This document shows positions 45,452 through 54,891 of a DNA stretch of 64,000 bases, one piece after another (position 1 is the first letter of the stretch; each line of letters starts with the position of its first letter). The position numbers were made by a program, and so were the translations under genes. This stretch comes from JABDJL01 sp963664065 (GTDB lineage Bacteria; Pseudomonadota; Gammaproteobacteria; Xanthomonadales; SZUA-36). The notes beneath the pieces were generated by a model. It did no database searches. It was not told where the DNA came from and worked only from the letters and a program-made list of their open reading frames with translations. The stretch spans positions 744,001 to 808,000 of the forward strand of contig OY760942.1 in NCBI GenBank assembly GCA_963664065.1, given 5' to 3'.

Positions 45452-46825
45452 TTGAGCGGACTGATGTCACTAGCGCTGTTTGTTGCAGTTGGCGCAGCGC
45501 TGATGGCTGGATTTCCCGTCGCGTTTACCCTCGCTGGTGTTGCCCTGATTTTTGCAGGTATCGGAGTATTGACCGGGACCTTTGACCCGTCTTTCCTGGA
45601 AGCCTTCCCCAACCGGATCTACGGCATCATGACCAATGAGACCTTGATTGCTGTTCCCGTCTTTGTGTTCATGGGTGTGATGCTGGAACGCTCGAAACTG
45701 GCGGACCAGTTATTACAGTCGCTGGCTCTGATCATGAGGAGAATTCCAGGCGGCCTGGGTATCGCAGTAATGATCGTTGGCACCCTGATGGCGGCTAGCA
45801 CTGGAATCGTGGGTGCCACCGTTGTCACCATGGGTCTTTTGTCGCTGCCTACCATGTTGCGTCACCGATACCGGCCTGAAGTGGCAACAGGTACGATCTG
45901 TGCAGCTGGGACGCTTGGCCAGATCATTCCGCCGTCCATCGTGCTCATTTTGCTCGCGGATGTTTTATCAAATGCCTATCAACAGGCGCAACTCAGCATG
46001 GGAATTTTCAGCCCGGAAACTATTTCTGTGGGTGAGTTGTTTGCCGGCGCTTTGTTTCCCGGACTCGTACTTGTCACGATGTACATACTTTACATTGTGG
46101 TGCTGGCGATCATTAAGCCCGAAACCATGCCTGCTGCGGAAGTTACAGGAAAAGAACATGTGTCATACCTGCGCCTGCTTGGTTTAATGGCCGGACCGCT
46201 GGCGCTAATCGTTGCCGTTCTGGGCTCAATTCTGAACGGGATTGCAACACCAACCGAGGCTGCGGCAGTGGGTGCTTCTGGTGCAATGTTGCTGGCGATG
46301 TTGCAGCGTCAACTAACTCTGGAAAACCTGAAGGCTACGGTCTATCAAACGGCGAAAATCAGTGCGATGGTTTTTATGATCCTGATCGGCGCTTCCCTGT
46401 TCAGCCTTGTGTTCAGGGGGTTTGGAGGAGACGAAGCGGTTCAGGGACTGTTAACCGGATTGCCGGGAGGGATGGCATTCACGATCCTCGTCGTCATGCT
46501 GGCCATGTTTCTACTCGGCTTTATTCTGGACTTTATTGAAATCACATACGTTGTGGTGCCGATCATCGGACCGGTTCTACTGGCGATGGGGGTCAACCCG
46601 GTGTGGTTGGGTGTAATGATTGCAGTCAACCTGCAGACCTCATTCCTCACGCCACCGTTCGGCTTTTCCCTGTTTTACTTGCGCGGTGTAACACCCGATT
46701 CAGTGGCCACAACTGCAATCTACAAAGGCGTGTTACCTTTTATTGTCATCCAGTTGCTGATGCTGGGAGTGTTGGCAGCCTGGCCAGGAATTGCCACCTG
46801 GCTGCCCGAACAAATCTACCGGTGA
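45452..46825 (+). CDS. TRAP transporter large permease (DctM)
   Basis: The ion-coupled channel subunit of a tripartite periplasmic transporter. 457 residues with about twelve hydrophobic segments. Family motifs include VPVFVFMGVMLERSKLADQLL near residue 68, GATVVTMGLLSLPTMLRHRY near 125, GTLGQIIPPSIVLILLAD near 152, PTEAAAVGASGAM near 270 and LQTSFLTPPFGFSLFYLRGV near 390. TTG 45452 is the likely start (AAGG upstream); ATG 45464 is possible. No small DctQ subunit is adjacent. The binding protein faces it from the other strand, overlapping by ten bases. Confidence 0.9.
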   Translation: MSGLMSLALFVAVGAALMAGFPVAFTLAGVALIFAGIGVLTGTFDPSFLEAFPNRIYGIMTNETLIAVPVFVFMGVMLERSKLADQLLQSLALIMRRIPGGLGIAVMIVGTLMAASTGIVGATVVTMGLLSLPTMLRHRYRPEVATGTICAAGTLGQIIPPSIVLILLADVLSNAYQQAQLSMGIFSPETISVGELFAGALFPGLVLVTMYILYIVVLAIIKPETMPAAEVTGKEHVSYLRLLGLMAGPLALIVAVLGSILNGIATPTEAAAVGASGAMLLAMLQRQLTLENLKATVYQTAKISAMVFMILIGASLFSLVFRGFGGDEAVQGLLTGLPGGMAFTILVVMLAMFLLGFILDFIEITYVVVPIIGPVLLAMGVNPVWLGVMIAVNLQTSFLTPPFGFSLFYLRGVTPDSVATTAIYKGVLPFIVIQLLMLGVLAAWPGIATWLPEQIYR

Positions 46826-47919
46826 TTAAGGTAATAACGCTCTGAAATCTCGGTCCATCCCCTGACCTGGTCAAAAAAGTTCATGAACGAGATATAAGCC
46901 TTGTTGAACATTTCATCTTCGGCGGCGATTTCGTCCAGCACCATGCCCGTGATGCGTTTCAACTCTGCGATTACCTCATCCGGGAATGCACGAATTTCCG
47001 TCCCTCCTGCCCTGATCTGGGCAAGTGACGCTCCGTTCCGAGCGGTGAACTCGGAAAGCATATCCAATGCACCCGCCTTGCACGCCGTCCGTACAATTTC
47101 CTGAAGATCTACAGGTAAAGCGTCAAAAGACTGCTTGTTGACCAAGCCTTCAAGCGCCGATCCTGGTTCGTGCCATCCCGGGTAGTAATAATATTTCGCG
47201 GCACGGGCGAGGCCGAAAGCCTGATCATTGAAGGGACCGATCCATTCGGTCGCGTCAATTGTACCGGTTTGCAAAGCTGTAAATATCTCGGAGCCGGGCG
47301 TTAGCTGAGGTGTACCGCCTGCGCGTCTCAGCACTTCACCGCCGAGGCCCGCAATTCGCATTACCAGGCCTTGCAGATCGGCCAGGCTGTTAATTTCCTT
47401 GTTAAACCATCCGCCCATTTGCACACCTGAATTGCCAACCGGGAAGGGAATGATGCCAAAGGGTTCGTATGCCTCCTGCCAAAGTTCCAGCCCGCCGCCA
47501 TAGTACAGCCAGCCGTTCAATTCCTGGGCAATCATCCCGAAAGGTGGGCCGGCAAAAATCAAAGAAGCAGGAATTTTCCCCCTCCAATAGTAGGAGGCCC
47601 CGTGTCCCATTTCGGCGGTGCCCCGTTCGACCGCATCAAAAACTTCGAAAGGTGGAACCAATTCGTTACCACCATATACTTTTACCGTAAGTCGACCATT
47701 GCTCAACTTACCGATCAAGTCCGCAATACGGTTGGCATTGGTTCCCAGAGCCGGAAAATCCCGCGGCCAGGTGGTAACCATTTTCCATTCGAAATGCTCA
47801 CTTTCAGTTGTCCGGGAGGACAGGCATTGGTTCTCGTCCCCTGATTTTCCGCTGCAGGCAATCGTTACCCCCGCAACCCCCGCGAGGCCGGCGGCCTTCA
47901 CAAACTTCCTTCGATCCAT
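46816..47919 (-). CDS. TRAP transporter substrate-binding protein (DctP/TakP type)
   Basis: A periplasmic binding protein of 367 residues. The N-terminus has DRRKFVKAAGLAGVAGVTIAC, which looks like a Tat signal combined with a lipobox. The mature part follows the TakP-like pattern: KMVTTWPRDFPALGTNANR, MGHGASYYWRGKIPA, GWFNKEINSLADLQGLVMRIAGLGGEVL with the substrate Arg, and TIDATEWIGPFNDQAFGL. TakP relatives bind 2-oxo acids or other monocarboxylates with a metal; the ligand here is unproved. Transcribed toward the permease, not with it. Confidence 0.88.
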   Translation of the reverse strand: MDRRKFVKAAGLAGVAGVTIACSGKSGDENQCLSSRTTESEHFEWKMVTTWPRDFPALGTNANRIADLIGKLSNGRLTVKVYGGNELVPPFEVFDAVERGTAEMGHGASYYWRGKIPASLIFAGPPFGMIAQELNGWLYYGGGLELWQEAYEPFGIIPFPVGNSGVQMGGWFNKEINSLADLQGLVMRIAGLGGEVLRRAGGTPQLTPGSEIFTALQTGTIDATEWIGPFNDQAFGLARAAKYYYYPGWHEPGSALEGLVNKQSFDALPVDLQEIVRTACKAGALDMLSEFTARNGASLAQIRAGGTEIRAFPDEVIAELKRITGMVLDEIAAEDEMFNKAYISFMNFFDQVRGWTEISERYYLNHR

Positions 47920-47972
47920 TGTTTTTCCCTTACGCGTTTAGCCCGCGGTGTTGCGGGCCGGACAAGGCTTAA

Positions 47973-47981
47973 TGCTATAGT
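47973..47981 (+). promoter_or_regulatory. extended -10 promoter of the YdcH-like gene
   Basis: TGCTATAGT, an extended -10 with five of six hexamer matches, about 35 bases before ATG 48016. It overlaps a GTG (47980) that would otherwise be an earlier start, which argues for the ATG. Confidence 0.5.
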
Positions 47982-48015
47982 GTCAGACTGGACATTGAAA
48001 GCCACCACGCAAGAG

Positions 48016-48426
48016 ATGAAATCGAGTAACCCAGCGGAAATTGCGCAAAAACTGGCGGAATTGCGCGAGGAACACAGGGACCTTGACGAGGCAATAAACC
48101 GCCTCACGGGAGAACCGTGGCGAGACCAGTTACAGTTACGGAGTATGAAAAAACGCAAGCTCAAACTCAAAGACTGGATCGCACATCTAGAATCGCTGCT
48201 GATTCCAGACCTCGACGCTGAGATTTATTCGGAAGAGTCTTCCGGCACGGCGTCGGTTACTGCCCGGACGATTACCCAGCGAATTTCTCTCCGCAAAATA
48301 AAGCGGGCGTGTTCGCTGATTTCGTCCAGGCGTTCATCAAACAGAAGTTTACCCTCCAGGTCATTGGTCAGGATTTCCAGTTTGCGCAATTCTCCAATAA
48401 ATTGCCGGAACAGGTTGCGGTCATAG
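48016..48426 (+). CDS. YdcH/DUF465-like protein, apparently extended by stop loss
   Basis: The first ~68 residues (MKSSNPAEIAQKLAELREEH, DEAINRLTGEP, LKKRKLKLKDWIAHLE-like end ESLLIPDLDA) are a clear YdcH/DUF465 helical hairpin, usually a 65-80 residue protein. The frame then runs a further ~69 residues antisense to plsB, with a Ser/Arg-rich tail that looks like shadow coding. A TGA sits one frame away right after DLDA (48219-48221), so a single-base deletion would explain the lost stop. Function of the family is unknown. Confidence 0.75.
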   Translation: MKSSNPAEIAQKLAELREEHRDLDEAINRLTGEPWRDQLQLRSMKKRKLKLKDWIAHLESLLIPDLDAEIYSEESSGTASVTARTITQRISLRKIKRACSLISSRRSSNRSLPSRSLVRISSLRNSPINCRNRLRS

Positions 48427-50735
48427 AATTCCGGTGCTTCAATTTCATAGAGGCGGGAAATTCTTTTCGCAGATAGAATGCACAATTTTTCAAGCTGCCC
48501 GCGACTTAAGGATCCCGAGCCGTTTCTGGCCAACACGGAAGTTGTAATGTAGTAGCGCTCGAGGGTTTGCAGCATACAACGGGCCAGCAGGTTAAGTTGC
48601 CCGGCACGGGCTGAATCATCAGGGGCTCTGCGAATCGACCTGCCGCCGTTATCCATCGTCAACAGGCCTCGCTCAACCAACAGTTCCAGGTTGTCGTGTA
48701 CGGCAACCTGGAACCCTTCTTCGTCCCAGTGCATGGATAATTCTGTTTTAAGAAACGGGAAGACGGCCCGCGCAATTTTACGCAGTTGTTGCCTCTCGAT
48801 CTGCCGTTGATTCAGGAAACAGCAGGCAACGAGGGACGGAATCGCGAACAGGTGTGCGGCATTGTTGCGGAAGTAGGTGAGTTCAACGGACTTTTTCCCG
48901 TCCAGGGCAATGATTTCACCCAACTCATTTGGAATTCTGACCAGCAAATCCAGTGACGCGGCATAATCAATTATTTCCTGAGGGGCTTTTTCCGTAATTG
49001 TTATTTCGCCGCCGTAAGGACCTGCCATCAACAAGTATCGATACAGTTCCAGCTGTGCAAGAAGTTCGCTGAAGCCAAGCGAATGCCGGGGTGTGACCAG
49101 CAACGTGCTTGCCAGCAAGTTCACCGGGTTTACATCTGCAGCCCGATTGATACCGGTCATGATTCGATGTCCGAGTTCATCAATCAATGCGTTCATCCAG
49201 GGCACTTTTTCAGATCCGGACGCCGAAGATTCCCGCCAGTTGGGGTCATGCTTTTCCAGCAAATGATCGAGTTGGATCGGCCGTCCAAAACTTACCGTTG
49301 CTTCGCCATAGTCATTTTTGAGGACACCGAACACCTTGAACAAATCGGTCAGTTTTTCGGTTTTCTTGCTCCTGCCAGACATCTCACGGGTATAGGTGGT
49401 CCCTTCCATTAACTGCTCATAGCCGATATATACAGGAAGAAATGTCACCGGCCTTACCGGTGAATGAAGGTAGCCACTTACGGTCATGGCCAGCATTCCA
49501 CCCTTTGGTGTCAGCAAACGACCGGTTCTGCTGCGCGTCCCTTCAACGAAATACTCGATGGAAACTCCCTGGGCGATGATCGCAGCCACATATTCGTTGA
49601 ACACAGCTGAATACAGCTTCTGTGAACGGAAGCTTCGGCGAAGGTAGAAAGCACCACCACCTCTCAGAAACGGACCGACCAGTGGCAGGTTGAGGTTTAC
49701 CCCGGCAGCCACGTGCGGCGCCACGAACCCGTTCACGTGAAGAAGGAAGGAAACCAGCAGGTAGTCGAGGTGGCTGCGATGGCAGGGTACGTAAATGATT
49801 TCATTGTCCAGCGCCTGGTTCTGGACCCTGTCAAAATTGTGCATGCTCACGCCGCGAAGGATTTTGCGGGTAAACCATCCAATTGCGATTGATGCGATTC
49901 GAATAAACCGGTAAGAATAATCTGCGGCGATTTCCAGAGCATATTTTCGTGCAAGCCTGGTTGCCTTTTCAGTGGAAATTCCGGTTCGGCGAGCTTTCTC
50001 AGCAATTGCTTTACGTACTGATGGCGTCTTGATGATGCGGCCCATCATCATTCGCCGGTGGGACAGATCCGGCCCGATCCCAGCGCCTTTCACACGCCGG
50101 AAGTGCATGCGCAAGATGCGTGAGACTTTCCTGAGACTTCTTGCAGGACCCAGTTCTTCAGCGGTAAGCTCCTGCAGGGAAATCGGCCTGGAAAACTGTA
50201 CCAGGGTATCCCGGCCGTTGATCAGCGTGCTGAAGAATCGTTTGGTGCGTCCTGCAACTTCCCAGTTTTCAGCGAATATAATCTTCGCCAGCCCGGCGGA
50301 CTTATCCGGCGCTCTCCCTACAAATATGGTGACCGGCACCAGCAGGACATCAAGACTCCGGTCCGAATTGCAAAAATTTACCAGCCGCTTTAACACGTCC
50401 GATGCCCGGCGGGTCGAAGGTCGCCTGATCAACAAGCCCCTGAGTCTTCTCAATACCGCGTACGCCCGCTGTTCGGTTTCCTCGAGGCCGGCAATCGCAT
50501 GCATAGGTCTTGACAACCCGTTTTCCTCGCATACCTTATCCAATATCAGTACCGAGGAAAGTTCATACTCGTCCATGACATAACAGACGATTTTCTCCTT
50601 TGCAGCACCCATCTGGCCATTGACGTCGGGCAAAGCCTGTGACTTGACCCAGATGTGAAGAATGCTGCGGAGCAGCATATGCCAACGCTCGCGAATGACC
50701 TTAAAAAAAGATTTCCTGCTGGTGGGCTGATCCAT
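48225..50735 (-). CDS. plsB: glycerol-3-phosphate 1-O-acyltransferase PlsB
   Basis: The inner-membrane enzyme that makes lysophosphatidate, the first step of phospholipid synthesis. 836 residues, the usual length. The acyltransferase HX4D motif is CHRSHLDYL with His319 and Asp324, followed by GAFYLRRSF near 365, FVEGTRSRTGRLLTPK near 405 and VTFLPVYIGYEQL near 430. Its 3' end lies opposite the extended YdcH-like frame for 202 bases. Confidence 0.96.
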   Translation of the reverse strand: MDQPTSRKSFFKVIRERWHMLLRSILHIWVKSQALPDVNGQMGAAKEKIVCYVMDEYELSSVLILDKVCEENGLSRPMHAIAGLEETEQRAYAVLRRLRGLLIRRPSTRRASDVLKRLVNFCNSDRSLDVLLVPVTIFVGRAPDKSAGLAKIIFAENWEVAGRTKRFFSTLINGRDTLVQFSRPISLQELTAEELGPARSLRKVSRILRMHFRRVKGAGIGPDLSHRRMMMGRIIKTPSVRKAIAEKARRTGISTEKATRLARKYALEIAADYSYRFIRIASIAIGWFTRKILRGVSMHNFDRVQNQALDNEIIYVPCHRSHLDYLLVSFLLHVNGFVAPHVAAGVNLNLPLVGPFLRGGGAFYLRRSFRSQKLYSAVFNEYVAAIIAQGVSIEYFVEGTRSRTGRLLTPKGGMLAMTVSGYLHSPVRPVTFLPVYIGYEQLMEGTTYTREMSGRSKKTEKLTDLFKVFGVLKNDYGEATVSFGRPIQLDHLLEKHDPNWRESSASGSEKVPWMNALIDELGHRIMTGINRAADVNPVNLLASTLLVTPRHSLGFSELLAQLELYRYLLMAGPYGGEITITEKAPQEIIDYAASLDLLVRIPNELGEIIALDGKKSVELTYFRNNAAHLFAIPSLVACCFLNQRQIERQQLRKIARAVFPFLKTELSMHWDEEGFQVAVHDNLELLVERGLLTMDNGGRSIRRAPDDSARAGQLNLLARCMLQTLERYYITTSVLARNGSGSLSRGQLEKLCILSAKRISRLYEIEAPEFYDRNLFRQFIGELRKLEILTNDLEGKLLFDERLDEISEHARFILRREIRWVIVRAVTDAVPEDSSE

Positions 50736-51121
50736 TGGAAGAATTTATGGCTTATTCTGATCAGGGGTACTTAGTGTTCTAAACGAAAACAGCTACCGAC
50801 TCCCGGGCTGGTGAGCAATATCACCCGTAGTGGCGCGGTTTCGCTGAAATTCAGGTCTTGCGCAGGGAGAGTCATGGATTGAGAACACATCTTCATAACT
50901 TAACACAAGCAGTGCTTGAGAATTATTTGAGGCAAAAAAATCCGGGCTGGACACAGAGCCCGCCTGGAAATCCGGCAGAGCCGGAGAGGATCGGTCTTTG
51001 TAGAACTCTGGATATATGTTTTTGTTTTTCTTTTATGAAGTTACGGTATTATCGTAATGTTAATACTTAACATTTGTCAAATGTTTTTTTCTGTGTAGTT
51101 TGCTCCCTGAATCGCAAGTAT
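50736..51121. other. gap between plsB and pyrF with palindromes, no gene seen
   Basis: No gene is convincing in these 386 bases. It holds a minus-strand terminator (50934-50962), a perfect TCCGGC-AGA-GCCGGA hairpin (50971-50985), an interrupted palindrome TTACG...CGTAA (51041-51057) and a perfect 8-bp palindrome AATGTTAA-TAC-TTAACATT (51056-51074) followed by CATTT-GTC-AAATG and a T-run. The last three could be operators or parts of the pyrF 3' end. Confidence 0.5.
50934..50962 (-). terminator. intrinsic terminator of the minus-strand pyrF group
   Basis: On the minus strand CGGGCT pairs with AGCCCG across an eight-base loop; two bases later a run of seven T follows. It would stop transcripts coming from pyrF about 160 bases after its stop codon and before plsB. 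Confidence 0.7.
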
Positions 51122-51835
51122 TCAGAATCTGAGGGCGCCAGCGATCTCAGACTGGATGGCTTCTGCAGCGGCTGCAGGATCAGAGGCGCTGCGGATGGGT
51201 CTTCCTACCACCAGGAAATCGGCCCCGTTATGGATCGCTTGCGAGGCTGTGACAACTCTTTGCTGGTCATCATCGTTGCTGATTGGCCTTATGCCCGGGC
51301 ACACCGTTACCAGGCTGTGGTCAACTTCCCTGCGCAATGCCGGTACTTCCAGACCGGATGACACCACGCCGTCACATCCTGCTGCCAGCGCCCGGCGAGC
51401 ACGTGACAGTACCAGGGTTTTGGCGTCACACTGGAAACCCAGGTCGTCCAGATCACCCTGGTCGAGACTCGTGAGTGCCGTGACTGCCAGCACCTTCATA
51501 CTACCCTTGGCCTCAGCCGCGGCCCTCAGCATGCCGTCATTTCCATGCACTGTGCAAAAATCCACTTCGTGCCTTGCAAGTTGACGGACGGCGCCTGCCA
51601 CGGTGGCCGGAATATCGAATAATTTCAGATCCGCAAATATTTTTTTGCCTTTGCCTTTCAACTCAGACAGCAGCTCGAAATAGTTTCCTGAAAGGAACAC
51701 TTCGAGTCCCAGTTTGTAGATTTGTACAGAATCCCCGAGCGTCGATATCAAAGTCCGGGCTTCCTCCAGGCTGGCCACATCAAGTGCGAAGATCAGCCGT
51801 TCCCTGGGAGAGATTTCCTGCCTGCTGCTATACAT
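51122..51835 (-). CDS. pyrF: orotidine 5'-phosphate decarboxylase
   Basis: The last step of UMP synthesis. 237 residues in one TIM barrel. Signature sequence is LIFALDVASLEEA at the start, KLGLEVFLSG near 42, and the catalytic Lys-Asp array in KKIFADLKLFDIPATV near 65. The phosphate site is FLVVGRPIRSASDP near the end. It overlaps the upstream hydrolase gene by eight bases. Confidence 0.95.
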   Translation of the reverse strand: MYSSRQEISPRERLIFALDVASLEEARTLISTLGDSVQIYKLGLEVFLSGNYFELLSELKGKGKKIFADLKLFDIPATVAGAVRQLARHEVDFCTVHGNDGMLRAAAEAKGSMKVLAVTALTSLDQGDLDDLGFQCDAKTLVLSRARRALAAGCDGVVSSGLEVPALRREVDHSLVTVCPGIRPISNDDDQQRVVTASQAIHNGADFLVVGRPIRSASDPAAAAEAIQSEIAGALRF

Positions 51836-52691
51836 CTTCGTGCTCCGGGATGTTTAAAAATTCAAGTATAAATTGTGCGGTCAGCTCCGGTTGATCCATA
51901 TGAAAATGATGGTGACCGTCAACACTCCGGTGGATACAGTCCGGAACTGCCAGGAGGCGCTTCTCGAGTGTAGCGGATTGCAGCCATTCTATGACCTGAC
52001 TACTGGCAATTGAAAGTGTGGGGCAGCTGACAGCTGCCAGTAAATCCAATACCTGCTCTTCGGTCATTAAAGAGGGTGAACGCCAGTTCAACGCCGGGTC
52101 AGTGCTCCACCGGTAAACGCCGTCTTCGTGTTTCAATGAACGTTCACATAGCAGGCGAGCGATCTTGAAGGGCAGCCCCGAGGCACGTTGGCGGGATTTT
52201 GCGGCGGCATCGACGTCAGGGTAATCCTTTAGTCCACTGCCGGCTTTGCGGATGGACTCCATCGATGCTCTTAACCGCCTGGCGGTTTCTTTGGCGGGCG
52301 CACTCAAAGCACCGAGACCGTCGAATGTGACCAAGGCGCTTACCCGTTCCGGAGCCGCGGCCGCAAGCGAACTGGCAATGACCCCGCCGAGTGAGTGACC
52401 GAGAAGTATGCAATCGGACCACTGCAATGTATCCAACACGGCATCGAGATCCCAGAGATTGTCTATCATGTGATAGCGCGCACCCGCTGGGCGGTGATCA
52501 GAATGGCCGTGTCCGGCCAAATCGAGGGCGATCATGTCAAAATCTTGCAGGAACGAAGCCAGAGAAATAAATGACGCAGCGTTATCCAGCCAGCCATGCA
52601 GGCACATCAACCGCGGTGCACCCGGGTTTGGCCAGGCCAAGCCGCCAAATTCTCCATTTGCGGTCTGCACACGGATTTCCTGGGGCTTCAT
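51828..52691 (-). CDS. alpha/beta hydrolase
   Basis: 287 residues, classical alpha/beta hydrolase fold. The oxyanion region is RLMCLHGWLDNAASF near residue 30, LDLAGHGHSDHRP near 57, nucleophile elbow LLGHSLGGVIASS near 97 with the Ser, and the histidine in SVDGHHHFHMDQPE near the C-terminus. Substrate unknown; relatives are simply called hydrolases. It lies between uvrD and pyrF on the same strand with a 10-base gap and an 8-base overlap. Confidence 0.85.
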   Translation of the reverse strand: MKPQEIRVQTANGEFGGLAWPNPGAPRLMCLHGWLDNAASFISLASFLQDFDMIALDLAGHGHSDHRPAGARYHMIDNLWDLDAVLDTLQWSDCILLGHSLGGVIASSLAAAAPERVSALVTFDGLGALSAPAKETARRLRASMESIRKAGSGLKDYPDVDAAAKSRQRASGLPFKIARLLCERSLKHEDGVYRWSTDPALNWRSPSLMTEEQVLDLLAAVSCPTLSIASSQVIEWLQSATLEKRLLAVPDCIHRSVDGHHHFHMDQPELTAQFILEFLNIPEHEDV

Positions 52692-52701
52692 TTACTGGCC
52701 T

Positions 52702-54888
52702 TCATTTGCTGATTCCTGATCCTGTGTTTTCCAGCTTGGCATAGGCTAATACCAGCCATTTTGCACCGGCCTGGTGAAAGTTGACCTGCACCCGTGCATG
52801 CTCGCCTGATCCTTCAAAACTAATCACTGTTCCTTCACCAAATTTGCGATGAATCACGTTCTGACCCAGGCTGAATGGCCAGTCTGACGGCGGGATTGTT
52901 GCCGGACGGCCGCTTACGTAAGAGGAGCGGATGCCCATTCTTGGGCGAATTTCTTCCATGAATTGATCCGGAATTTCATCAAGGAATCGCGACGGCCGGC
53001 TATGCGACTCTGATCCGAACATTCGCCGCACTTCGGCATAACTCAGGTAAAGCTGTTCCTGCGCCCTGGTCATGCCTACGTAGCAAAGCCTTCTTTCTTC
53101 TTCCAGTCGGCCACCTGACTCCTGCACCGATCGCTGGTGCGGAAACAGGCCGTCTTCCATGCCCGCCATGAACACTAGCGGAAATTCCAGGCCCTTGGCG
53201 GAATGCAAAGTCATGAGTTGAACACAGTCATCCCAGGCTTCGCCCTGGGTTTCGCCCGCCTCCAATGCAGCGTGGCTGAGGAAAGACTGTAACGGATTCA
53301 GCCCTGCTTCCTCATCATCGTATGGCAATATAAAAACCGTTGCAGCGTTAACAAGTTCCTGTAAATTCTCAAGTCGCGATTCCATTTTCTCACGCGGTTC
53401 TTTCTCGTAGTGGCTTGCCAGCTTGCTTTGATCAATCACGCCTTGTGCCTGGTTACCCAGTGTCCAGTCGCCCATCTGTTCACGCATGGTCTCGATTAAT
53501 TGCATAAATGTGCCGATCGCATTGCTGGCGCGACCGGAGAAAATTCCCTGTTTCAGACATTCGCCCGCCGCCTGCCACAATGGAAGCCCGGTTTCGTGCG
53601 ACTGCATGCGCAGCATGCCCAGGGTTTTCTGGCCGATGCCACGGTTGGGTGTATTGATCACGCGCTCCATGGCGGCATCATTATTCGGGTTCTGCAACAG
53701 GCGTAAATAAGCCAGGGCATCTTTGATCTCGGCCCGTTCAAAGAACCTCATTCCGCCATAAACCCGGTACGGCAGTGAAGCCTTGAGCAGGTATTCCTCG
53801 AACAGGCGAGACTGGGCGGTTGTGCGGTACACGATGGCAGATTCCTCTGCCTTTCGCCCCTGGCTTATCCAGTGCTCGATCTGTGCCACTACGAACCTGG
53901 CCTCTTCCTGCTCGTTAAAAGCGGCGTAAACCTGGATCGGCTTTCCCGGTTCACCTTCGGTCCAGAGTTTCTTGCCCATTCGTCCCTCGTTGTGTGCGAT
54001 CAGGGCGTTGGCGGCGTCCAGGATGTTTCCGGTGGAGCGATAATTCTGCTCAAGCCGTACGGTAGTTACAGCTGGAAAATCGCGGACGAAATGTTGCACG
54101 TTTTCCACTTTGGCGCCTCGCCAGCCGTAAATTGACTGGTCGTCATCACCGACCACGAACACCTGGCCGCTGTCTCCGGCGAGCATCCTGATCCAGGCGT
54201 ACTGGATGGAATTAGTATCCTGGAATTCGTCCACCAGCAGGTGGGTCAGACGTTTGCGGTAGTGCTTGAGTAATTCCGGTTGCTGCAGCCAAAGCTCATG
54301 CGCCCGAAGTAGTAACTCGGAAAAATCAACCAATCCGGCACGTTCGCAATAGGCGTGGTAACGCTCGTAAAGGTGAACCCAGACTGAAGTCATCGGGTGA
54401 TCCATGTGCTCAATGGCATCGGGCCTTTGGCCCTCGTCTTTGCGCGCATTGATGTACCACTGCGCCTGCCGGGCTGGCCATTGGTTCTCATCCATTCCCT
54501 CTTCCCGGATGATCCGTCTTAGCAGTCGGTGCTGATCATCGGAATCAATGATCTGGAAATTTTCAGGCAGTCCCGCTTCGCGCCAGTGCATCCGTAACAA
54601 CCGGTGTGCAATTCCGTGAAAAGTTCCGATCCACAATGGACGGGTGGACACATTCAACAGGTCCTGAACGCGCTCGCGCATTTCACCCGCTGCCTTGTTG
54701 GTAAAAGTCACGGCCAAAACACTGAGGGGTGAAAGATGCTCGACCTGAATCAGCCAGGCAAGGCGGTGAACCAGGACACGGGTTTTACCGCTGCCTGCAC
54801 CAGCCAGTACCAGAATATGCCCGCTTTCGGACGTGACGGCCTCGCGCTGTGCTTCGTTCAGGTCACCAAGAAGATGCGAAACGTCCAT
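52702..54888 (-). CDS. uvrD: DNA helicase II UvrD
   Basis: A superfamily 1A helicase of 728 residues for excision and mismatch repair. It has the Q-motif LNEAQREAVTS, Walker A LAGAGSGKTRVLVHR near 32, motif II VDEFQDTN near 220, motif III VGDDDQSIYGWRGA near 246, motif V MTLHSAKGLEFPLVFMAGMEDGLFPH near 563 and motif VI EERRLCYVGMTRA near 605. The C-terminal Tudor-like segment (GQNVIHRKFGEGTVISFEG) is present. It follows purD with a three-base gap. Confidence 0.96.
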   Translation of the reverse strand: MDVSHLLGDLNEAQREAVTSESGHILVLAGAGSGKTRVLVHRLAWLIQVEHLSPLSVLAVTFTNKAAGEMRERVQDLLNVSTRPLWIGTFHGIAHRLLRMHWREAGLPENFQIIDSDDQHRLLRRIIREEGMDENQWPARQAQWYINARKDEGQRPDAIEHMDHPMTSVWVHLYERYHAYCERAGLVDFSELLLRAHELWLQQPELLKHYRKRLTHLLVDEFQDTNSIQYAWIRMLAGDSGQVFVVGDDDQSIYGWRGAKVENVQHFVRDFPAVTTVRLEQNYRSTGNILDAANALIAHNEGRMGKKLWTEGEPGKPIQVYAAFNEQEEARFVVAQIEHWISQGRKAEESAIVYRTTAQSRLFEEYLLKASLPYRVYGGMRFFERAEIKDALAYLRLLQNPNNDAAMERVINTPNRGIGQKTLGMLRMQSHETGLPLWQAAGECLKQGIFSGRASNAIGTFMQLIETMREQMGDWTLGNQAQGVIDQSKLASHYEKEPREKMESRLENLQELVNAATVFILPYDDEEAGLNPLQSFLSHAALEAGETQGEAWDDCVQLMTLHSAKGLEFPLVFMAGMEDGLFPHQRSVQESGGRLEEERRLCYVGMTRAQEQLYLSYAEVRRMFGSESHSRPSRFLDEIPDQFMEEIRPRMGIRSSYVSGRPATIPPSDWPFSLGQNVIHRKFGEGTVISFEGSGEHARVQVNFHQAGAKWLVLAYAKLENTGSGISK

Positions 54889-54891
54889 CGT

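Noticed and set aside
49972..50583. A 203-codon open frame antisense to plsB
   Set aside because: No motif and no ribosome site; the sense strand is fully explained by PlsB.
50858..51070. Possible 70-residue protein in the plsB-pyrF gap
   Set aside because: Mixed composition without a domain; it crosses a hairpin and a terminator of the other strand.
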